Shown one piece after another: positions 38,575 to 48,604 of a DNA stretch of 64,000 nt. Origin of the DNA: Janthinobacterium fluminis (lineage in GTDB: Bacteria > Pseudomonadota > Gammaproteobacteria > Burkholderiales > Burkholderiaceae_D). Under the pieces are notes generated by a model. The model was not told the origin of the DNA. It worked only from the letters and a program-made list of their open reading frames with translations, and searched no databases. Within the stretch, counting starts at the first letter, position 1. Each line of letters begins with the position of its first letter. Location of the stretch: positions 124,001 through 188,000 of the forward strand of contig NZ_JAQQXR010000009.1 of assembly GCF_028595325.1 (NCBI RefSeq). Direction: 5' to 3'. The position numbers were made by a program, and so were the translations under genes.

Positions 38575-41001
38575 TTACGAACGCAATTTCGCGTTGTGCT
38601 TTTGCACTGCCGCCGCCGTCAACGCCGTCATGACGGCATCGACCACATCGTCCTGCAAGGTGTTTTGAGTATCTTGCAAGCTAAAGCGGAAAGCAAGGCT
38701 TTTTTCGTCCGACTCCAGTCCCTTGCCACGATATTCATCAAACAAAACAATGGCTTGCACAATCTTGCCGAGCGGATTGGCGGCGATTTCCGCGCCAAAG
38801 GCGTCGAGCAAATCCTGCGCCGGCACACCCTGCTTGACGACCAGGGCGAGGTCGCGGCTGGCGCCGGGGAACTTTGAGATCTCCGCGTATTTTGGCACAG
38901 AACGTTGCTGCAATGCAACTGCATCTACTTCAAACAAGACCGGCGCTTGTGCCAGGTCATACTTCTGCATCCAGCGCGGGTGCAGTTCGCCGATGAAACC
39001 GATCACCTGGCCGTCGATTTCGATGTTGGCCGAGCGGCCCGGATGCAGCGCCGGGTGGGCGGCCTTGACGAAGCGCAGGGCCTGCGGCGCGAACAAGGCC
39101 TCCAGGTCGGCCTTGACGTCGAAGAAGTCGACGGCGCGGCCAGCCTGGCCCCACTGCTCGTCGACCACCGGGCCGTAGGCCAGCGCCGCGACGCGTTTCG
39201 GCTGGGCGTAGCCGGCCACGCTCAGCGCGCCGTCGGCGACGGCGGCGTCGCGCCGGAAGATGGCGCCGACTTCAAACAGGCGCACGCGCCCGACCTTGCG
39301 GTTCAGGTTGTAGCGCACGTTGGCGATCAGCCCGCCGATCAGCGAGGAACGCATCACGCTCATCTGGCTGGCGATGGGGTTTTGCAGCTTGACGGGATCG
39401 TCGTTGGCCGAGAAATCGCGCTCCCAGGCGGCGTCGACGAAGCTCATGTTGACCACTTCCTGGAAGCCCAGGTCGGCCAACTGGTGGCGCACGGCGAACA
39501 ATGAGCGGGTGTTTTCCGGCGCGATCTGCATCTTGCTGGCGGCCACGGGCGGCAAGGCCGGGATGTGCTCGAAGCCGTACACGCGCGCCACTTCCTCGAT
39601 CAAGTCTTCCTCGATCTCGATGTCGAAGCGGTAGGACGGCGCCGTCACGTGGAACACGCCCTCTTCCAGCGTGAACGGCAGCGCCAGGCGCGTGAAGATG
39701 TCGGCGATGACGGCGTCCGTCAGCGGCACGCCGATGACTTTCTGGGCGCGCGCCGTGCGCAGCGCCACCGGCAGGCGCTGCGGCAGCTTGGCGATGTGGT
39801 CGTCGACGGGGCCGACCTGGGTTTGCTGGGTGCCGCAGATTTCCACGATCAGCGAGGTGATGCGCTCGATGTGCTCGACCGTCGTGGCGAAGTCGACGCC
39901 GCGCTCGAAGCGGTGCGCCGCGTCGGTCGAGAAGTTGAAGCGGCGCGCCCGGCCCTGGATCGCGTCCGGCCACCAGAACGCCGCTTCCAGGTAAATGCTG
40001 TCGGTGTCGTCGGAGACGGCCGTGGCGTCGCCGCCCATGATGCCGGCCAGCGACTCGATCGCGCGCTCGTCGGCGATGACGCCGATCCACTCGTCGATCG
40101 CCACGGTGTTGCCATTCAACAGCTTCAGCGATTCGCCCGGCTTACCCCAGCGCACATTCAAGCCGCCGTGGATCTTCGCCAGGTCGAACACATGGCTGGG
40201 ACGGCCCAGTTCCAGCATCACGTAGTTGGAAATGTCGACCAGCACCGACACGGGACGCTGGCCGCTGCGCTCAAGGCGCTGCTTGATCCAGTCCGGCGTG
40301 CTGGCCTTGGCGTTCAGGTTGCGGATCACGCGGCCGGAGAAGCGGCCGCACAGGTCCGGCGCGCTGATCGTCACCGGCAGCACTTCGCTGCTGTTGACGG
40401 CCACGGCGCGGAACTGCGGCTGCAGCAGCGGCGTGCCGGTCAGCGCCGACACTTCGCGCGCCACGCCCAGCACGGACAGGCAGTCGGCCTTGTTGGGCGT
40501 CAGCTTGATGGTGAACTTCAAGTCGTTGAGCGCGTAATAGTCGCGGAAATTCTGGCCGACCGGCGCGTCGTCGGGCAACTCCAGCAAGCCGGCGTTTTCT
40601 TCCGACAGCTTCAACTCACGCGCCGAGCACAGCATGCCCTGCGACTCGACGCCGCGCAGCTCGCCGACCTTGATCTCGAAAGGCTTGCCGTCCGCGCCGG
40701 GCGGCAGCACCGCGCCGGCCACGGCGCAGACCACCTTCAGGCCCGGGCGCACGTTCGGCGCGCCGCAGACGATGTTGAGCAAGGTGCCGGTGCCGACATC
40801 GACCTGGCAGACGTTCAGGCGGTCCGCGTTCGGGTGCTTATTCATTTCGCGCACCAGGCCGACGACGACGTTGGAGAACGGCGGCGCGACGGCGTCGACG
40901 GCCTCGACTTCGAGACCGGACATGGTCAGCAGATGGGACAGTTCATCCGAAGTCATCTTCGGATCGACCATGGTACGGAGCCAGTTTTCGGAAAATTGCA
41001 T
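38575..41001 (-). CDS. pheT: Phenylalanyl-tRNA synthetase beta subunit
   Basis: An 808-residue subunit of the alpha2-beta2 enzyme that charges tRNA-Phe. Visible domains: tRNA-binding EMAP-type domain (~40-150), B3/B4 editing region, B5 domain, core-like domain, and a C-terminal ferredoxin-like anticodon-binding domain ([12 protein letters not shown]... through [15 protein letters not shown]). ATG 41001 ([14 protein letters not shown]) is the family start. It follows pheS by ~75 bases. Confidence 0.97.
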   Translation of the reverse strand: MQFSENWLRTMVDPKMTSDELSHLLTMSGLEVEAVDAVAPPFSNVVVGLVREMNKHPNADRLNVCQVDVGTGTLLNIVCGAPNVRPGLKVVCAVAGAVLPPGADGKPFEIKVGELRGVESQGMLCSARELKLSEENAGLLELPDDAPVGQNFRDYYALNDLKFTIKLTPNKADCLSVLGVAREVSALTGTPLLQPQFRAVAVNSSEVLPVTISAPDLCGRFSGRVIRNLNAKASTPDWIKQRLERSGQRPVSVLVDISNYVMLELGRPSHVFDLAKIHGGLNVRWGKPGESLKLLNGNTVAIDEWIGVIADERAIESLAGIMGGDATAVSDDTDSIYLEAAFWWPDAIQGRARRFNFSTDAAHRFERGVDFATTVEHIERITSLIVEICGTQQTQVGPVDDHIAKLPQRLPVALRTARAQKVIGVPLTDAVIADIFTRLALPFTLEEGVFHVTAPSYRFDIEIEEDLIEEVARVYGFEHIPALPPVAASKMQIAPENTRSLFAVRHQLADLGFQEVVNMSFVDAAWERDFSANDDPVKLQNPIASQMSVMRSSLIGGLIANVRYNLNRKVGRVRLFEVGAIFRRDAAVADGALSVAGYAQPKRVAALAYGPVVDEQWGQAGRAVDFFDVKADLEALFAPQALRFVKAAHPALHPGRSANIEIDGQVIGFIGELHPRWMQKYDLAQAPVLFEVDAVALQQRSVPKYAEISKFPGASRDLALVVKQGVPAQDLLDAFGAEIAANPLGKIVQAIVLFDEYRGKGLESDEKSLAFRFSLQDTQNTLQDDVVDAVMTALTAAAVQKHNAKLRS

Positions 41002-41075
41002 AATCAAGCCTTCAGCGGCAAAGAATAGTCAAAGCGCGAGCGCGCAGCAAGGCGCTCGAACGCACAAGTGGGGGT

Positions 41076-42092
41076 TTAGTTGAACTGCTTGAGGAAACGC
41101 AGGTCGCCCTCGTAGAACAGGCGCAGATCGCTGATGCCGTAGCGCAGCATCGTCAGGCGCTCGATGCCGGAGCCGAAGGCGAAGCCGATGAACTTTTCCG
41201 GGTCCAGGCCGAAGTTGCGCACCACGGTCGGGTGCACCTGGCCGGCGCCCGACACTTCCAGCCAGCGGCCCTTCAGCGGCCCGCTGCCGAAGGCGATGTC
41301 GATCTCGGCCGACGGTTCCGTGAACGGGAAGTAGGAGGGACGGAAACGCACTTGCAGGTCGTCCGTCTCAAAGAATGCCTTGACGAAATTCAGGTACACG
41401 CCCTTCAGGTCGGCGAAGCTGATGTCCTCGGCGATCCACAGGCCCTCGACCTGGTGGAACATCGGCGAGTGGGTGGCGTCGCTGTCGACGCGGTAGGTGC
41501 GGCCCGGCGCGATCACCTTGATGGGCGGCGTGTGCGTGCGCGCGTAGCGCACCTGCATCGGGCTGGTGTGGGTGCGCAACAGCAGGGGCTTGCCCTGGCT
41601 GTCGCTGCCGTCGACGTAGAAGGTGTCCTGCATCGAACGGGCCGGATGGTTTTCCGGGCTGTTCAGGGCCGTGAAATTGGTCCAGTCGTTTTCGATTTCC
41701 GGGCCGTCGGCGACGTCGAAGCCGATCGAGCGGAAGATTTCCTCGATGCGCTCCCAGCTGCGCATGACGGGATGGATGCCGCCGGTGGCGCGGCCGCGGC
41801 CGGGCAGCGACACGTCGATCACTTCGCCGTTCAGGCGTTCCTGCATCTGCGCGTCGGCCAGCGCGTCGCGCCGGGCCGTCAGCGCGTCTTCGATCTGCAC
41901 CTTGACGGCGTTGATCAGCGCGCCCTGCGCCTTGCGGGCGTCCGGGTCCAGCTTGCCCAGCGCCTTCATCAATTCGGTAATTTGGCCAGTCTTGCCAAGA
42001 TATTTGGCTTTGGCGTTTTCGAGTGCTGCAGCGTCTGCGGCGGCGATAAAATCAGCCTGGGCCGAGACGACGAGTTGTTCTAGGGAGTTCAT
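41076..42092 (-). CDS. pheS: Phenylalanyl-tRNA synthetase alpha subunit
   Basis: A 338-residue catalytic subunit. It has the N-terminal coiled coil (to ~85), motif 1-3 class II core ([45 protein letters not shown]), and active-site Phe-binding residues in GAGQVHP. A terminator-like hairpin precedes the gene, so expression may be partly uncoupled from rplT. Confidence 0.97.
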   Translation of the reverse strand: MNSLEQLVVSAQADFIAAADAAALENAKAKYLGKTGQITELMKALGKLDPDARKAQGALINAVKVQIEDALTARRDALADAQMQERLNGEVIDVSLPGRGRATGGIHPVMRSWERIEEIFRSIGFDVADGPEIENDWTNFTALNSPENHPARSMQDTFYVDGSDSQGKPLLLRTHTSPMQVRYARTHTPPIKVIAPGRTYRVDSDATHSPMFHQVEGLWIAEDISFADLKGVYLNFVKAFFETDDLQVRFRPSYFPFTEPSAEIDIAFGSGPLKGRWLEVSGAGQVHPTVVRNFGLDPEKFIGFAFGSGIERLTMLRYGISDLRLFYEGDLRFLKQFN

Positions 42093-42138
42093 GCGGCTTT
42101 TCCTGTTTTGGAAAACAATTCCTGGAGGCCCAACAATC

Positions 42139-42180
42139 AAAAACGGGGCACAAGGTTATGCACCTCTGCCCCGCTCTTTT
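42139..42180 (-). terminator. Hairpin with T-run between rplT and pheS
   Basis: On the minus strand CGGGGCAGAGGT-GCATA-ACCTTGTGCCCCG is followed by TTTTTG. The stem has a small inner mismatch. It has the form of an intrinsic terminator or attenuator before pheS. I looked for a Phe-rich leader peptide like E. coli pheM between rplT and this hairpin and found none. Confidence 0.65.
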
Positions 42181-42219
42181 CACGCCGCCCGGGGGCGGCG
42201 TTGGCAATGTCGTCGCTGA

Positions 42220-42582
42220 TTACGCAGCGGCGATTTTTGCTTTTACTGCGTTGACAATCGCGGCGAACGCCGGCTTGTCCATCACAGCCATATCGGCCAG
42301 TACCTTACGGTCCAGTTCGATAGATGCTTTTTTCAAGCCGTTCATGAACACGCTGTACGTCACGCCATGCTCACGGGAAGCGGCGTTGATACGGGCGATC
42401 CACAGGCGGCGGAAAACGCGCTTCTTGTTACGACGGTCGCGGTAAGCGTATTGGCCAGCGCGCATGACTGCTTGCTTGGCAACACGGTAAACCTTGCTGC
42501 GACGACCGCGGTAACCCTTGGCCATGTTAAGGATTTTTTTATGACGGGCACGAGCTGTAACCCCACGTTTTACTCTAGGCAT
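42220..42582 (-). CDS. rplT: 50S ribosomal protein L20
   Basis: 120 residues, family-standard length, [35 protein letters not shown]. The basic N-terminal extension and helical C-terminus are conserved. L20 binds 23S rRNA early in assembly and, in enterobacteria, autoregulates rpmI-rplT. It follows rpmI by 26 bases. Confidence 0.98.
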   Translation of the reverse strand: MPRVKRGVTARARHKKILNMAKGYRGRRSKVYRVAKQAVMRAGQYAYRDRRNKKRVFRRLWIARINAASREHGVTYSVFMNGLKKASIELDRKVLADMAVMDKPAFAAIVNAVKAKIAAA

Positions 42583-42608
42583 AGTAACTCCTTAAATTGA
42601 GTGTGAGA

Positions 42609-42806
42609 TTAAGCTGTCGGCATCATGCGCATGACGGACGTGACATCCGATGCGTTGATGTTACGGGTACCGCGCAATTGACGCTTGTTTTTGGTGGTTT
42701 TCTTGGTCAGGATGTGGCGTTTGAACGCGTGACCCGACTTGACTGTTCCACCTGGACGCACGCGAAAACGTTTTTTCGCGGAGCTTTTGGTTTTCATCTT
42801 AGGCAT
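42609..42806 (-). CDS. rpmI: 50S ribosomal protein L35
   Basis: 65 residues, [37 protein letters not shown], the typical strongly basic L35 sequence. ATG 42806 was selected because the extra upstream residues are not part of the family. It lies between infC and rplT. Confidence 0.98.
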   Translation of the reverse strand: MPKMKTKSSAKKRFRVRPGGTVKSGHAFKRHILTKKTTKNKRQLRGTRNINASDVTSVMRMMPTA

Positions 42807-42932
42807 AGCAATCTGTCCTCTTACGGACAGCTCCATTTATAACAGGATTGCAGGTGGCAACGAGGTGTCGCGCTTAGATGCCTGCTTTCACTTGTTGTGC
42901 AGCGGATGCGAGTCCACTACAGTTCGCTACCA

Positions 42933-42989
42933 CCGCCCGTTTCCGGGCGGCGGCGGCAAATGATACCTGAAACTTCGGCGCCGCGCCAA
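42933..42989 (-). promoter_or_regulatory. Promoter-like boxes and hairpin in the infC-rpmI gap
   Basis: On the minus strand TTGGCG (42989-42984), an 18-base spacer and TATCAT (42965-42960) make a plausible promoter. It is followed by the hairpin CCGCCCG-GAAA-CGGGCGG (42950-42933), which has no T-run. In E. coli, L20 represses rpmI-rplT through RNA structure in this same gap. Whether this hairpin serves that role is unknown. Confidence 0.35.
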
Positions 42990-43020
42990 GCATGGCACGC
43001 GGCCGCCTCCGTTTACAGCC

Positions 43021-43542
43021 TTACTTTTTCTTCTTCGGCGACAGCACCATGATCATCTGGCGCCCTTCCATCTTGGGAAACTGCTCGACCTGGCCATACG
43101 GCTCCAGGTCGGCCTTCAAGCGCTCCAGCATACGGAAACCAATATCCTGATGCGCCATCTCGCGGCCGCGGAAGCGCAGCGTGATCTTGGTCTTGTCACC
43201 GTCATCGAGGAACTTGATGAGGTTACGCAGCTTGATATTGTAGTCGCCATCATCGGTGCCCGGACGGAATTTGACTTCCTTCACGAGGATGATTTTCTGC
43301 TTCAATTTCGCTTCGTGAGCCTTCTTCTGCTCCGAATACTTGAATTTGCCGTAGTCCATCAAACGGCAGACCGGTGGCTGCGCGGTCGGCGCAATTTCCA
43401 CCAGGTCGACGTTCGCCTCTTCCGCCAGGCGGAAGGCTTCGGCCAAAGTCACGATACCGAGAGGCTCGTTATCGACCCCACTTAAACGCATTTCAGGGGC
43501 AGTGATTTCGCCATTGATGCGATGCGACTTGTCAGTAGCTAT
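43021..43542 (-). CDS. infC: Translation initiation factor IF-3, with ATA start codon
   Basis: A 173-residue IF3. The first in-frame ATG (43491) falls inside the conserved N-terminal domain, at [20 protein letters not shown]. Upstream the reading frame continues [15 protein letters not shown], the normal beginning, and starts at ATA (43542-43540) after the ribosome site AAAGGAAA. The non-AUG start is a family trait: E. coli uses AUU so that IF3 can repress its own synthesis. The C-terminal domain ([24 protein letters not shown]) is complete. It lies 51 bases after thrS. Confidence 0.92.
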   Translation of the reverse strand: MATDKSHRINGEITAPEMRLSGVDNEPLGIVTLAEAFRLAEEANVDLVEIAPTAQPPVCRLMDYGKFKYSEQKKAHEAKLKQKIILVKEVKFRPGTDDGDYNIKLRNLIKFLDDGDKTKITLRFRGREMAHQDIGFRMLERLKADLEPYGQVEQFPKMEGRQMIMVLSPKKKK

Positions 43543-43593
43543 TGTAGTTTCCTTTAAAAATCTTGTATAACGGCAGTGCTGCGAGTCTCCTCG

Positions 43594-45501
43594 TCAGGCT
43601 TTGTTGGCCACTTCCAGCTGGAGTCGCTCAACCAGGGCTTCGATGGACATGACGCCCAGATCGACATTGCCCCGCGCCCGCACGGCCACGGTGTTGGCAT
43701 CCCGTTCTTTGTCGCCGATTACAAGGATGTAAGGCAGTTTTTGTACGGAATGTTCGCGTATTTTATAGGTAATCTTCTCGTTACGCAAATCAGCGTGCAC
43801 GCGGAAGCCCTTTTTGCGCAATTCTGTGGCCAAATTCTGCGCATACTCGGACTGGGCGTCGGAAATGTTCAGCACCGCCACCTGCACCGGCGCCAGCCAC
43901 ATCGGCAGCGCGCCGGCATAGTTTTCGATCAAGATCCCGATAAAACGTTCCAGCGAACCGACGATCGCCCGGTGCAGCATGACAGGCACCTTGCGGGTGT
44001 TGTCGTCGGCGACATACTCGGCGCCGAGGCGGCCCGGCATCGACGGATCGATCTGCATCGTGCCGACCTGCCAGGCGCGGCCCAGGCTATCCTTCAAGTG
44101 GTATTCGATTTTCGGGCCGTAGAACGCGCCCTCGCCCGGCAACTCGGTCCAGCTCACGCCGCAGCTGCGCAGCGCCGAACGCAGCGACTCCTCGGCGATA
44201 TCCCAACCCTCTTCGCTGCCGATGCGGCTCTCCGGACGCAACGCCAGCTTGACGTCGATGTTCTGGAAGCCGAAGGCCGTGTAGACCTCCATCGCCTGCT
44301 GGTGGAAGGCCGCCACTTCGGCCGGAATCTGCTCGTCCGTGCAGAAAATGTGGCCGTCGTCCTGGGTGAAGCCGCGCACGCGCATCATGCCGTGCAGCGC
44401 GCCGGACGGCTCGTTGCGGTGACACTGGCCGAACTCGCCGTAACGCAAAGGCAGGTCGCGGTAGCTGCGCATGCCATTATTGAAAATCTGGATGTGGCCG
44501 GGGCAGTTCATCGGCTTCAGCGCGTAGGAGCGGTTTTCCGACTCCGTGACGAACATGTTTTCGCGGTAGTTATCCCAGTGGCCCGTCTTCTCCCACAGGC
44601 CGCGGTCGAGAATCTGCGGCGCCTTCACTTCCTGGTAGCCGTTGACCTGATAAACATTGCGCATGTATTGCTCGACCTGCTGCCAGATCGACCAGCCCTT
44701 CGGATGCCAGAAGATCAGGCCCGGCGCCTCGTCCTGGAAATGGAAGAAATCGAGCTGCTTGCCCAGCTTGCGGTGGTCGCGCTTTTCCGCCTCCTCCAGC
44801 ATGAACAGGTATTGTTCCTGGTCTTCCTTCTTGGCCCAGGCCGTGCCATAGACGCGCTGCAGCATCGCGTTCTTCGCGTCGCCGCGCCAGTAGGCGCCGG
44901 CCAGCTTCATCAGCTTGAACACCTTCAGCTTGCCGGTCGAGGGCACGTGCGGGCCGCGGCACAAATCGGTGAACTTGCCTTCGGCGTACAGCGACACTTC
45001 CTGGTCGGCCGGAATCGAGCCGATGATCTCGGCCTTGTAATGCTCGCCGATGCCCTCGAAGTAGGCGACGGCCTCGTCGCGGCCCAGCACCGTGCGGGTG
45101 ACCGGCTCGTCCTTCTTGGCCAGTTCGAGCATTTTCTTTTCGATCGTCGCCAGATCTTCGGGCGTGAACGGACGCTTGTACGCGAAGTCGTAATAGAAGC
45201 CGTTTTCAATCACCGGACCGATCGTCACCTGCGCGTCGGGGAACAATTCCTTGACGGCATAAGCGAGCAAGTGGGCGGTCGAGTGACGTATCACTTCCAG
45301 ACCGTCCGCATCCTTGTCGGTGACGATGGCCACGTCGGCATCTTTCTCGATCAGGAAAGAAGTATCGACCAGCTTGCCGTCGACCTTGCCGGCCAGCGCG
45401 GCCTTCGCCAGGCCAGTGCCGATATTGGCGGCCACCTGGGCCACGGTTACCGGGCCGTCGAACTGACGCGCGGAACCATCGGGAAGTCGGACTGTAAGCA
45501 T
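43594..45501 (-). CDS. thrS: Threonyl-tRNA synthetase
   Basis: A 635-residue enzyme that charges tRNA-Thr. Layout: N-terminal TGS domain ([25 protein letters not shown]), editing domain with [19 protein letters not shown] (zinc-like histidines), class II core with zinc ligands ([21 protein letters not shown]), and C-terminal anticodon-binding domain ending [19 protein letters not shown] 45501 is preceded by CGGAGAT. It is transcribed with the tRNA-Val genes upstream. Confidence 0.97.
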   Translation of the reverse strand: MLTVRLPDGSARQFDGPVTVAQVAANIGTGLAKAALAGKVDGKLVDTSFLIEKDADVAIVTDKDADGLEVIRHSTAHLLAYAVKELFPDAQVTIGPVIENGFYYDFAYKRPFTPEDLATIEKKMLELAKKDEPVTRTVLGRDEAVAYFEGIGEHYKAEIIGSIPADQEVSLYAEGKFTDLCRGPHVPSTGKLKVFKLMKLAGAYWRGDAKNAMLQRVYGTAWAKKEDQEQYLFMLEEAEKRDHRKLGKQLDFFHFQDEAPGLIFWHPKGWSIWQQVEQYMRNVYQVNGYQEVKAPQILDRGLWEKTGHWDNYRENMFVTESENRSYALKPMNCPGHIQIFNNGMRSYRDLPLRYGEFGQCHRNEPSGALHGMMRVRGFTQDDGHIFCTDEQIPAEVAAFHQQAMEVYTAFGFQNIDVKLALRPESRIGSEEGWDIAEESLRSALRSCGVSWTELPGEGAFYGPKIEYHLKDSLGRAWQVGTMQIDPSMPGRLGAEYVADDNTRKVPVMLHRAIVGSLERFIGILIENYAGALPMWLAPVQVAVLNISDAQSEYAQNLATELRKKGFRVHADLRNEKITYKIREHSVQKLPYILVIGDKERDANTVAVRARGNVDLGVMSIEALVERLQLEVANKA

Positions 45502-45575
45502 ATTGATCTCCGGATAAAAACAAAGGGTATTAAAGTGGAATTCGCAAATGTAGCGCAAGGAAAATGCGGACGAAA

Positions 45576-45604
45576 AAAAACGCGGACTAGCCGCGCTTTT
45601 CTCT
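45576..45604 (-). terminator. Terminator between tRNA-Val and thrS
   Basis: Minus strand GCGCGG-CTAGT-CCGCG is followed by eight T. It would release the tRNA transcript before thrS, or set part-way read-through. Confidence 0.65.
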
Positions 45605-45708
45605 TTTTAGCAAGCAAAGAAAATCCATTCGACTAGCGTCACTCCCAAATCCTGGTAGTAGTTCGCGGTGTCATAACCGATTCGCCTTTCTAGCTCTTAC
45701 ACATATTC

Positions 45709-45785
45709 TGGTGGGCGGTGAGGAATTCGAATCCCCGACCCCTTGGATGTCGACCAAGTATTCTAACCAGCTGAACTAACCGCCC
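45709..45785 (-). tRNA. tRNA-Val (GAC), copy 1
   Basis: A 77-nt cloverleaf including encoded CCA: acceptor GGGCGGT/ACCGCCC, D arm TAGTTCAGCTGGTTAGAAT, anticodon arm CTTGG-TCGACAT-CCAAG, T arm with GATTCGAAT. As I fold it, the anticodon is GAC (valine). The base 5' of the anticodon (position 33) is C, not the near-universal U. It is identical to the copy ~155 bases away. Confidence 0.9.
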
Positions 45786-45863
45786 GAAAAACTTTTACAT
45801 CAACAACTAACCTCAGTCGTTCGCGGCGTAAACCGACTTGCCTTACATTGTACTGCCATGTCC

Positions 45864-45940
45864 TGGTGGGCGGTGAGGAATTCGAATCCCCGACCCCTTG
45901 GATGTCGACCAAGTATTCTAACCAGCTGAACTAACCGCCC
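45864..45940 (-). tRNA. tRNA-Val (GAC), copy 2
   Basis: Identical 77-nt sequence to copy 1, same strand. Flanking DNA also matches partly (GTTCGCGG...ACCGA, then an ACA/TAC tract), indicating a tandem duplication of tRNA plus spacer. It is the upstream-most gene of the translation operon. Confidence 0.9.
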
Positions 45941-46034
45941 GAAGACCAGCATTATAGAGAGGCTTTTCCGCAAACACAAGAGCCGTTTGCAGGAAACTTT
46001 TACCTATGTGAAAAAATGCCGGCAAAGCAGCAAT

Positions 46035-48299
46035 TCACTCCCCCGCCGCCACATATACCGTGCTGGAACCGTCGCCGTTGATCGCCGTCACACTGCGCTT
46101 CAACAAACGCCGTCCATCCAGTTGTTGATCCTTGTCACCGAAGTTCGCAATCAGCCGCGTGCCGTCGCCGAAGCGCGTCTCCTGCAACAGGCGGTCGGAC
46201 GACAGCCAATTGAAGGCCGTCATCGGCTCGGTCGCCAGGCGCTGGTGCAGCGGGCGGAAAAACGCATCCTGGCGCTTCATGATCGGCAGGCGCTGCTCCA
46301 GCGTATCGCCGCTCAAGTGATACAGCGGCGGCACGTTGTAGAGCAACTGGGCCAGCTCGCTGTCGCCGCGCACATTGGCGAACTTCAAACTATCGAACAG
46401 CCAGTGGTTCGTCGTCACCACGGAACCGTGGAACACGGCCTGATACAAGGGCAGCCGCGTGGCCGGATTGAAATGGATGGCGCGCAGCGCCTCCTTCAGC
46501 GGCACCTGCCTGAAGAACACCGTCGGCTGCGGGGCGGGGAACCAACTGCCGAGGAAGTACGGCGAGTTCTTATCCTTCTGCATATCCTTGTCGCCCCAGC
46601 CGACCACGGGCGTCTGCATGCCGTGCGCGAACAGAATACCCTGCGCGGTCGGACCATTGCCATCCTCCGAACCGGTCGGCAACTTCAGCGCGTCCGAAAT
46701 CCAGCGCGACGCCTCCATGCTGCCGGCCGCGTTCTGCGACTGCGTCAGCGGCGCCTCGGCGCGATAACTGTCGTACACCATGCCGGTCGCATACGCATCC
46801 AGGAACCAGCTATTGAAACCCGCCTTCGCCGCGACCGCGCGCACGCGCGCCTGCAACACCGGACGCACGCAATGCGGGTCCGTATACCGGCCCGACTTCT
46901 GGAACCCGGCCTTGAACAAACCGCCCTTGAGCACAATGGCGCAATCGCGGTACACCTTCTCGCCCAAATGCGCCGTGGCCCAGTCCGGATTACTGCCCGG
47001 CTTGAGCGCCGTCTCGTACGAATCGTAGGGCGCCACCAGATAACCGGCCTCGACACCGGCGCCCACGGCCTCCGGATGCCACAAGCCGCCCTCCCAGCCC
47101 TCGCCCAGGCCGAGCCACAGGCGCGGCAGCCCGGCCTTGCGGATCTTCTTCATCGTCGCCACCGACACCCCGCCGCCCCAGGCGCCCGGCTCCGGCGTCA
47201 AGCTGCGCCCGAAAGTGCGCGCCACCTCGCCGCGCAACTCGCCATAGCGGCCGGCCATCACGACGGCGTCGGGCGCCGCCGTCTGCCAACTCTCGCGGGC
47301 GACGGCCGTCAAGGCGGCATTCACGGCGTCGACCAGCAAACGCTGCTGATAACGCTCCGGCACGGCGCGGACATCGGCCAGCGCGGCGCCCGCCTCGCGG
47401 TCGAAATAGCCGCGCAGCCGCGCCGGCAGCGCGCCGTCGCCGCGCAGCACGGCGAGAAAACCGGGCCAATCCTTGACATCGGCGGGCGCCAGCAAACCGC
47501 CGCCCCACAAATACGCATGCGAGGCGCCGAGCAACTTGGCCCCCTCGGGCGAGCGGGCGATCTTCTCCTTGAGCGACTCGAAGCGGCCTTCTGCCACCAG
47601 CCAGTCACGATAGCGCTTGGCGCCGGCCAGCGGATCGGCGCCGCCCAGATGCAAAATCAGCGACATCGGCGTGGCCGGCGCCAGACTGACGAACTCATGG
47701 CTAAGGGTCAAGCCGACGCCGTCACCGTCGCGCGCCACCTTCACCCGGTTATTAAACGGATTCACCATCAGCCAGGACAGCGAAAAAGCGCCATGATCCA
47801 GGCCCCACATCGGCAAACTCATATCCTGCGACGTATTAAACTCATCGAGATCGAGCAAAAACTTGCGCCAGACCGCATCGCCGGCCGGCACATAATGGCC
47901 CTCCGCGAGCGGCAAAATCATCCCCCGGCCCAAGGCCGCGGCGGGCTGACGCAACAACTGCAACTCGCCGGCCGCCTTGGCATGCACCGACAACAACAGA
48001 TCGCGCTCCTTCAACTCCAACTCAAGGCGATAAGCGCCGGCATTCCACTGCCACTGCAAACGCGATGCACTCTGCTGCAACACACTCACCGTCCGCTTGG
48101 CGACGCCGCCGGACAAGGCGACGACCGGGCCGCCGGCCGGCTGCACGCGCAAAGCCAGCGTGGCCGGCTCCACCTCGACGCGCCACAAAGCATTTTCCAG
48201 CGTCGATGCCGCCTGGGCCCACAGCGGGGCCAGCAACAAAAAGAAGGACAAAGGGCGCGGAATCAACAAAATGGAATCCTTGAAAACATAAGCGGGCAA
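46035..48299 (-). CDS. Exported glycoside hydrolase related to GH101
   Basis: A 754-residue protein with an N-terminal signal peptide (to ~AQAAS). The body reads like the 'GHL' families related to GH101/GH129 endo-alpha-N-acetylgalactosaminidases: a long beta-sandwich part (ERDLLLSVHAKAAGELQLL), then a TIM barrel with MWGLDHGAFSLSWLMVNPFN and SWFLDAYATGMVYDSYRAEAP, in which an Asp/Glu pair could be catalytic. I cannot fix the exact family or substrate. It stands alone between the tRNA genes and the CDF exporter. The product should act in the periplasm or outside the cell. Confidence 0.6.
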   Translation of the reverse strand: MPAYVFKDSILLIPRPLSFFLLLAPLWAQAASTLENALWRVEVEPATLALRVQPAGGPVVALSGGVAKRTVSVLQQSASRLQWQWNAGAYRLELELKERDLLLSVHAKAAGELQLLRQPAAALGRGMILPLAEGHYVPAGDAVWRKFLLDLDEFNTSQDMSLPMWGLDHGAFSLSWLMVNPFNNRVKVARDGDGVGLTLSHEFVSLAPATPMSLILHLGGADPLAGAKRYRDWLVAEGRFESLKEKIARSPEGAKLLGASHAYLWGGGLLAPADVKDWPGFLAVLRGDGALPARLRGYFDREAGAALADVRAVPERYQQRLLVDAVNAALTAVARESWQTAAPDAVVMAGRYGELRGEVARTFGRSLTPEPGAWGGGVSVATMKKIRKAGLPRLWLGLGEGWEGGLWHPEAVGAGVEAGYLVAPYDSYETALKPGSNPDWATAHLGEKVYRDCAIVLKGGLFKAGFQKSGRYTDPHCVRPVLQARVRAVAAKAGFNSWFLDAYATGMVYDSYRAEAPLTQSQNAAGSMEASRWISDALKLPTGSEDGNGPTAQGILFAHGMQTPVVGWGDKDMQKDKNSPYFLGSWFPAPQPTVFFRQVPLKEALRAIHFNPATRLPLYQAVFHGSVVTTNHWLFDSLKFANVRGDSELAQLLYNVPPLYHLSGDTLEQRLPIMKRQDAFFRPLHQRLATEPMTAFNWLSSDRLLQETRFGDGTRLIANFGDKDQQLDGRRLLKRSVTAINGDGSSTVYVAAGE

Positions 48300-48428
48300 A
48301 AAACCAAAAAAATTTGCAAAACATTATACTTGCGACACCAGGCAGCAAAGCGACGACGCTGCCACTACCATCATTGCCCCGGCCCCAAGCAGCGTCAACG
48401 GAACTTACAATGTGAAACCAAACACCGC

Positions 48429-48534
48429 TGGGGTCAGGTCTAGACATGACGGTTTTGTTGCAAATCCCAAATGGGGTCAGGTCTAGACATGGCGGTTTTT
48501 GGCCCGTAAACCGCCATGTCTAGACCTGACCCCA
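48429..48534. repeat. REP-like repeat cluster, site 2 (three copies) in a divergent promoter region
   Basis: Copies: 48429-48456 (+, A variant), 48472-48498 (+, G variant) and 48508-48534 (-, G variant). Copies 2 and 3 form a perfect 27-bp inverted repeat with a 9-base spacer. The order A-G-G is the reverse complement of site 1. The cluster fills the 305-base gap between divergent genes (hydrolase and CDF), where the remainder shows no gene. Confidence 0.9.
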
Positions 48535-48604
48535 ATGTTGCTTCGCTGCGCGGGCGGCGCACTTCCTTTACACTGGCGTCACTATTGTTTCATTGAACTT
48601 TCTG

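Noticed and set aside
42139..42219. Attenuator with a Phe-rich leader peptide ahead of pheS
   Set aside because: I looked for a short frame with repeated Phe codons between rplT and the hairpin and found none. Only the hairpin with T-run is supported.
45987..48443. An 818-codon plus-strand frame opposite the glycoside hydrolase
   Set aside because: Shadow frame, His/Gln/Arg-rich. The minus strand has a signal peptide and a coherent hydrolase-like sequence.
48429..48534. Possible CRISPR array
   Set aside because: Only three copies, in both orientations, with spacers of 9 and 15 bases and the same unit elsewhere in intergenic DNA. This is a REP-type cluster.
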